Source: Streptomyces barringtoniae
GTDB lineage: Bacteria; Actinomycetota; Actinomycetes; Streptomycetales; Streptomycetaceae
Direction of reading: 5' to 3'
DNA length: 64,000 bases
Assembly: GCF_020819595.1 (NCBI RefSeq)
Contig: NZ_JAJHNP010000002.1
Location: forward strand, 248,001 to 312,000
Shown: positions 61,538 through 64,000 of the stretch, piece by piece
How positions within the stretch are numbered: position 1 is the first letter of the stretch
How the letters are laid out: the number at the start of each line of letters is the position of its first letter
The notes under the pieces: generated by a model
What the model was told of the DNA's origin: nothing
The model's database searches: none
What the model saw: only the letters and a program-made list of their open reading frames with translations
Translations under genes and position numbers: made by a program

Positions 61538-63523
61538 CTAGCACCCCGCCAGCGCCTCCCGGCACGCGCTCAGCAGCGCCTCGTCCTCCGGTATGCCCTG
61601 TCCGCCGCCTCCGGCCACAGGGGCCAGGTGGCGGCGTGGAGCGGATAGTTCCGCTTCTGCCAGGTGCCGAAGCGGTGCGGCGGCCGGACCCATCGCGGTC
61701 AGGCACCGGGCGATCGGGCGGCGGCTGTGCGGGTCCTCGGCCCAGGCCTCCCGGAACACCGGCAGGACCGGCTCGGGATCCGCGTCGATGCGCCACAGCG
61801 CGCACACGGCCGGCACCCGCTCCCGCACGGACCGCGACCGGGCCATGCGGCGCAGCGCGGGCAGCGCGGCGCGCGCGGCGGGCCCCAGACGGCCGAGCTG
61901 GACGGCGGCCAGGCGCCGGCCCGCCGGATCACCCTGGGTCAACTCCCGCAGCAGCACGGGGAGTACGGCGGAGGCGTCCTGCTGCGCCGACCAGAGCGCA
62001 CCGGCGGCCGCGGCGGCATGCCGGGTGCCCAGGAGCGCGCAGAGGGCCGGTACCGCCCGCGCGGTGGCGCCCAGCACCTCCAGCGTTCCGATGACCTGGC
62101 TGGCGACCGCGTCGTCCCGCGCCCCCGGTCCGCCGGGGCCGCCCGACAGCAGCCGCAGCATCTCCGGAACGGCGTCCTCGTCCCCGACGGCGCTGACCGC
62201 CGCCAGCAGCGGGGCGGCGAGCCGGGCGGCGGAGGGGGAGTCCAGGGGAATCCGCCCGAGCCGGTGCCGCACCGCGGGGGCGAGCGGGGCCGCGGCGGCG
62301 CCCAGGTGGGCCAGTGCGAACCCCAGGTCCACCGGTGCGGCCGGGCCGGCCAGCAGGTGGGCCAGGGCCGGGACCGCCCGCGGATCGCCGCTCCTGGCCA
62401 GCGCCTTGAGCGGACCGCCCAGCGTGCGGGAGTCGCGCTCCACGCGGTGCGTCCACAGGTCGGGCCGGGCGCACACCAGGGTGTGCAGGTCGTCCGCGGC
62501 GGGCGCCGCCAGCACGAACAGCTCTGCCAGCACGGCGGCCGCCGCGTCCCGCAACCAGTCGTGCTCCGCCGCCAGTTGAGCGCCGAGCAGCCGGACCGTG
62601 CCGCCGTGGTCGCCGCGCCAGCCGCGCAGCAGCGCCGCCGCCATCCACACGCCGTGGCACCGGTCCACCGGGTCCGCACCGGTCAACTGCCCGCCGAGGA
62701 GCGCGGTCCGGTCGACCACGCGGTCGCCGAGCGCGGTGTGCAGGGTGCGCAGCAGCCGGGAGCCCTCCTCGTCGGACGGGCGCAGCCGCCATATGCGCCC
62801 GACGAGGGAGTCGGTGGCACGGGGCTCGGGGACGCGGGCGCGGTGCGCGGAGCGCTCCCGCAGCAGCCGGACCGCCGTCGGCACCAGGTCGTCGGGCAGC
62901 CGGGCGGGCGCGGCGAGCGCCAGCTGGCCGAGCGCGGCGAGCCGCAGCCCCGGCGCGTACGGCGGCGCGCTCACTTCGGCCAGCAGGTCCACCGCGGCGT
63001 CGGCGTGCGCGGGGTACCGGCGGACGAACAGGGCGAGCGCCTCCGGGAGGGCGAGCAGGACCCCGTCGTCCCGCTCGGCCCGCAGCCGCTGCCGTAACAG
63101 GTCCAGGACCCTCGTGGGCGCGGCCAGGAAGTGCACGAGGGCCTGGGCGGCCGCCCGGCGCACCGCCGGGTCCCGGTCCCCCGTGAGCCGGACGAAGACC
63201 TCGGCGCCCGCGCACACTGCCTCCCGCGCGCGCGGGTCCCCGTCAGCGCTCTCCGCGCCGATGCCGACCAGCAGTTCCACGATGCCGCCCCGGTCTGGCA
63301 CCTCCTCGCGGGCCACGAGCGAGAGCAGGAACGGGACGCAGGCGAGCGTCGAGTCGTACACGCACCCCTGGTGGTGCAGCGCGGCGTACATCCCGTCGAG
63401 TGCGGTCGCCCGCTCGGCGGTGTCCGCGGACGCCAGCGCCCGTAACCAGTCGGGCACGTCCTCCGCGCTGCCGTACGCGTGCCGCAGCGAGGCCCAGTCG
63501 ACCTCGTCGATCCCCGTGAACAC
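61538..63523 (-). CDS. HEAT-repeat protein
   Basis: Protein of 661 residues, almost wholly helical. N-terminal part FTGIDEVDWASLRHAYGSAED, ALDGMYAALHHQGCVYDSTL, VPFLLSLVA is typical of large actinobacterial HEAT proteins; then about a dozen HEAT/PBS-lyase-like repeats follow (for example DPAVRRAAAQALVHFL, SGDPRAVPALAHLLAG, DPAGRRLAAVQLGRLG). No enzymatic domain, signal or membrane segment. Probably a scaffold that binds other proteins; partners unknown. No operon partner is apparent. Confidence 0.87.
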   Translation of the reverse strand: MFTGIDEVDWASLRHAYGSAEDVPDWLRALASADTAERATALDGMYAALHHQGCVYDSTLACVPFLLSLVAREEVPDRGGIVELLVGIGAESADGDPRAREAVCAGAEVFVRLTGDRDPAVRRAAAQALVHFLAAPTRVLDLLRQRLRAERDDGVLLALPEALALFVRRYPAHADAAVDLLAEVSAPPYAPGLRLAALGQLALAAPARLPDDLVPTAVRLLRERSAHRARVPEPRATDSLVGRIWRLRPSDEEGSRLLRTLHTALGDRVVDRTALLGGQLTGADPVDRCHGVWMAAALLRGWRGDHGGTVRLLGAQLAAEHDWLRDAAAAVLAELFVLAAPAADDLHTLVCARPDLWTHRVERDSRTLGGPLKALARSGDPRAVPALAHLLAGPAAPVDLGFALAHLGAAAAPLAPAVRHRLGRIPLDSPSAARLAAPLLAAVSAVGDEDAVPEMLRLLSGGPGGPGARDDAVASQVIGTLEVLGATARAVPALCALLGTRHAAAAAGALWSAQQDASAVLPVLLRELTQGDPAGRRLAAVQLGRLGPAARAALPALRRMARSRSVRERVPAVCALWRIDADPEPVLPVFREAWAEDPHSRRPIARCLTAMGPAAAPLRHLAEAELSAPRRHLAPVAGGGGQGIPEDEALLSACREALAGC

Positions 63524-63691
63524 GTTGTCCTCCCCAGGCGAGTGTCACCTGATCGCGAGTGTGCACCACGGCACTGACAACGGACCGGAGTTGCGCGCTG
63601 ACTGTGTGCGATTCGTCGGCTGTCACCGGCCAGGGCGCAAATCGCCCGCAGTCGGCCGCCGAGAGGAACACCGCCGCCTGGTGGGAGGGGG

Positions 63692-64000
63692 TCAGTTCAG
63701 GCCGGGCAGGGCCCGCTCAAGGATCGTGCCGAGGTCGGTCGCGGAGGGCAGCGTGCCGAACGCGTGCCCCCAGTCGCCGCCCAGCCGGCTCGCGCAGAAG
63801 GCGTCCGCGACCGGGTGCGGGGCGTGCCGGACCAGCAGGGAGGCCTGCAGCGCGAGCGCCATCCGCTCGACCAGCCGACGGGCGCCCACCTGGTCCGTTT
63901 CGGCCAACTGGTCCTTGAGTGCGGCCACCGTCGTGTCCAGGCGGGCGTCGGCCCCGCGCGCGAGGGCGAGTTCGGCGAACAGGGCCTCGGCGCTGTCCGG
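63692..64000 (-). CDS. AidB-type acyl-CoA dehydrogenase, C-terminal end (continues beyond window)
   Basis: Minus-strand frame with a stop at 63692-63694. It reads ALFAELALARGADARLDTTV, ARRLVERMALALQASLLVRH and VADAFCASRLGGDWGHAFGT, as in the C-terminal helical domain of DNA-alkylation-response acyl-CoA dehydrogenases (AidB/IBD group). The flavin and catalytic parts lie outside the window. Confidence 0.8.
   Translation of the reverse strand, partial: PDSAEALFAELALARGADARLDTTVAALKDQLAETDQVGARRLVERMALALQASLLVRHAPHPVADAFCASRLGGDWGHAFGTLPSATDLGTILERALPGLN

Overview
The window looks like Streptomyces chromosome. It is very GC-rich with strong G/C bias at third codon positions, and TTA codons are almost absent. 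It carries typical streptomycete genes: a DUF5997 protein, a FUSC membrane protein, and a GH10 xylanase whose catalytic residues fall at the XlnA positions. The left and right ends look like ordinary chromosome. The middle (about 3.5-41 kb) is a mosaic of accessory blocks.

Left edge (1-3.6 kb): the end of an ABC exporter, an MltG-like transglycosylase, a flavin monooxygenase and an intact yjbQ-family gene. The last 54 bases of yjbQ and its 3' flank recur, degenerate, at 16.0, 35.2 and 40.9 kb. The blocks between these repeats differ in content. Block 1 (3.6-16 kb) has a WXG100-like/RHS toxin/immunity module, an IS630 remnant, and a three-gene operon (2-oxoglutarate oxygenase, methyltransferase, carnitine-type acyltransferase) that may make an unusual small molecule. 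It also has two decayed genes and a baeRF2-type protein. Block 2 (16-35 kb) is a complete trans-4-hydroxyproline pathway with an oligopeptide ABC transporter, a proline iminopeptidase and two secreted M6-type metalloproteases. Block 3 (35-41 kb) has an IstB remnant, a PAS/SpoIIE/HATPase phosphatase, a type III polyketide synthase and a full-length rpoA outside any ribosomal-protein operon.

Block 2 reads as one functional unit. Secreted proteases would cut a proline/hydroxyproline-rich protein such as collagen. The transporter imports the peptides and the iminopeptidase trims them. Epimerase, three-subunit D-hydroxyproline dehydrogenase, DapA-type deaminase and semialdehyde dehydrogenase would then give 2-oxoglutarate. 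Five copies of one 14-bp motif (consensus TGTGACATTTYACW) lie just upstream of the chosen starts of the GntR regulator, the deaminase operon, the dehydrogenase operon, the divergent LysR gene and the transporter operon. This indicates a single regulon, most likely controlled by the GntR/FCD protein.

Right part (41-64 kb): a decayed STAND ATPase, the DUF5997/LysR-substrate-domain pair, an MFS exporter, a HAD phosphatase and an AsnC regulator divergent from a FUSC gene with three phased motif copies between them. Then come a 232-bp element in three tandem copies, a lactonase gene with a TTA codon, a sirohydrochlorin chelatase and a BadF-type sugar kinase. A truncated ung lies beside an intact ung. 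A divergent xylanase/arabinofuranosidase pair, both with CBM13 modules, follows. The window ends with a BNR-repeat protein, a membrane protein, a HEAT-repeat protein and the end of an AidB-type acyl-CoA dehydrogenase. No rRNA, tRNA or CRISPR was seen. All family calls are by eye, without database searches.
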